Shown in pieces: positions 19,895 to 20,317 of a stretch of 20,317 bases of DNA. A program made the position numbers and the translations under genes. The notes under the pieces were generated by a model. It ran no database searches. It saw nothing but the letters and a program-made list of their open reading frames with translations, and was not told the origin of the DNA. This DNA comes from Jejuia rubra (GTDB taxonomy: Bacteria; Bacteroidota; Bacteroidia; Flavobacteriales; Flavobacteriaceae), in the NCBI RefSeq assembly GCF_042684665.1, contig NZ_JBHULY010000001.1, forward strand, positions 1 to 20,317. Direction: 5' to 3'. How positions within the stretch are numbered: the first letter of the stretch is position 1; each line of letters starts with the position of its first letter.

Positions 19895-20244
19895 GTACTC
19901 TAGCTGTCATTTTAACAAGTATCGCTGCGTTGGAACATTTCTATTTTTTAATCTTGGAAATGTTTTTTTGGACTAAGCCCAAAGGTATCAAAACCTTCGG
20001 CCTAAAATCAAAGAAATTTGCGGAAGAAACTAGGGTTTTGGCTGCTAATCAAGGGCTTTATAACGGCTTTTTGGGTGCAGGATTAATTTTCGCTCTTATT
20101 GCAAATGATAAGAACGTCGCAATTTTCTTTTTAGTTTGTGTGACTATTGCAGGTATTTACGGGTCTTATTCCACAAAGCAAATAAAACTATTTTTCGTGC
20201 AAGCAGTTCCTGCAATTATTGCCTTGATTTTTTGCTTTATTTAG
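19891..20244 (+). CDS. DUF1304 family small membrane protein
   Basis: A 117-residue protein with four hydrophobic segments (about 3-26, 57-73, 75-93 and 97-117) and the family-typical HFYFLILEMFFWTKPKGIKTFGL and NQGLYNGFLGAGLIF. The function is unknown. Its ATG overlaps the stop of the DUF255 gene (ATGA), so it is translationally coupled to it. The pairing with an exported thioredoxin-like protein may be functional or simply operonic. The remaining 73 bp of the window hold no gene. Confidence 0.9.
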   Translation: MSTLAVILTSIAALEHFYFLILEMFFWTKPKGIKTFGLKSKKFAEETRVLAANQGLYNGFLGAGLIFALIANDKNVAIFFLVCVTIAGIYGSYSTKQIKLFFVQAVPAIIALIFCFI

Positions 20245-20295
20245 AATTAATTAACCCGTTGTGCATTATGATTTAAAAGAAAAAAGTTGTTCATC

Positions 20296-20312
20296 TTACT
20301 GATAATCAGTAA
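20296..20312. promoter_or_regulatory. 17-bp perfect palindrome at the right edge
   Basis: TTACTGATAATCAGTAA reads the same on both strands around a central A. It lies ~50 bp after DUF1304 and probably upstream of, or within the start region of, the next gene outside the window. It may be an operator or a dispersed repeat. Confidence 0.5.
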
Positions 20313-20317
20313 ATTGT

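Overview
The window looks like chromosomal DNA of a marine-type member of the Flavobacteriaceae (Bacteroidetes). This rests on low GC, Bacteroidetes promoters with a TAnnTTTG -7 element, weak or absent Shine-Dalgarno sequences, two type IX secretion proteins (PorG and PorP/SprF types), and the conserved order porG-uppS-bamA-ompH-ompH-murI. No rRNA, tRNA, CRISPR array, transposase or recombinase gene is visible.

Region 1 (1-3040) is accessory and visibly more AT-rich than the rest. It is a row of three gene units, all read on the minus strand: a small membrane protein, a PadR regulator plus a four-helix membrane protein with an N-terminal permease-prefix-like domain, and a two-helix membrane protein. 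Each unit is bounded by its own unit-specific inverted repeat (GTTGTACAC, GTTGTAGCCA, GTTAGGCAAC). The units are separated by ~180-bp spacers that fold into imperfect palindromes. The arms differ in sequence between the two spacers but pair within each one, and all arm irregularities are G-T wobbles. This is the layout expected of integron-type cassettes with long attC-like sites, although no integrase is in view. A near-perfect 23-bp palindrome overlaps the padR promoter.

Region 2 (3040-3384) is a junction. It holds a 12-bp-stem hairpin, one copy of a dispersed structured repeat (second copy at 10185-10297), and the promoter of the next operon.

Region 3 (3385-10173) is an envelope-biogenesis cluster on the plus strand: PorG (T9SS), UppS (lipid carrier synthesis), BamA (outer membrane protein insertion), two Skp/OmpH-like periplasmic chaperones, and, after a terminator, glutamate racemase. 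BamA has no ATG start.

Region 4 (10298-13838, minus strand) holds a gamma-carbonic-anhydrase-like hexapeptide protein and a two-component pair: a TPR-containing sensor kinase with an internal-type histidine kinase domain, and a LytTR response regulator. The divergent intergenic region between the kinase and a VWA lipoprotein gene contains four repeat units at exact 21-bp spacing. Two of these share an identical 10-mer with an 11-bp spacer, which is the geometry of known LytTR operators.

Region 5 (14078-20244) holds the VWA lipoprotein, a convergent PorP/SprF-type protein, a NifU/Nfu scaffold protein with duplicated N-terminal domain, a dodecin, a thioredoxin-like DUF255 protein with a probable leaderless promoter, and a small DUF1304 membrane protein translationally coupled to it. 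A 17-bp perfect palindrome lies at the right edge.
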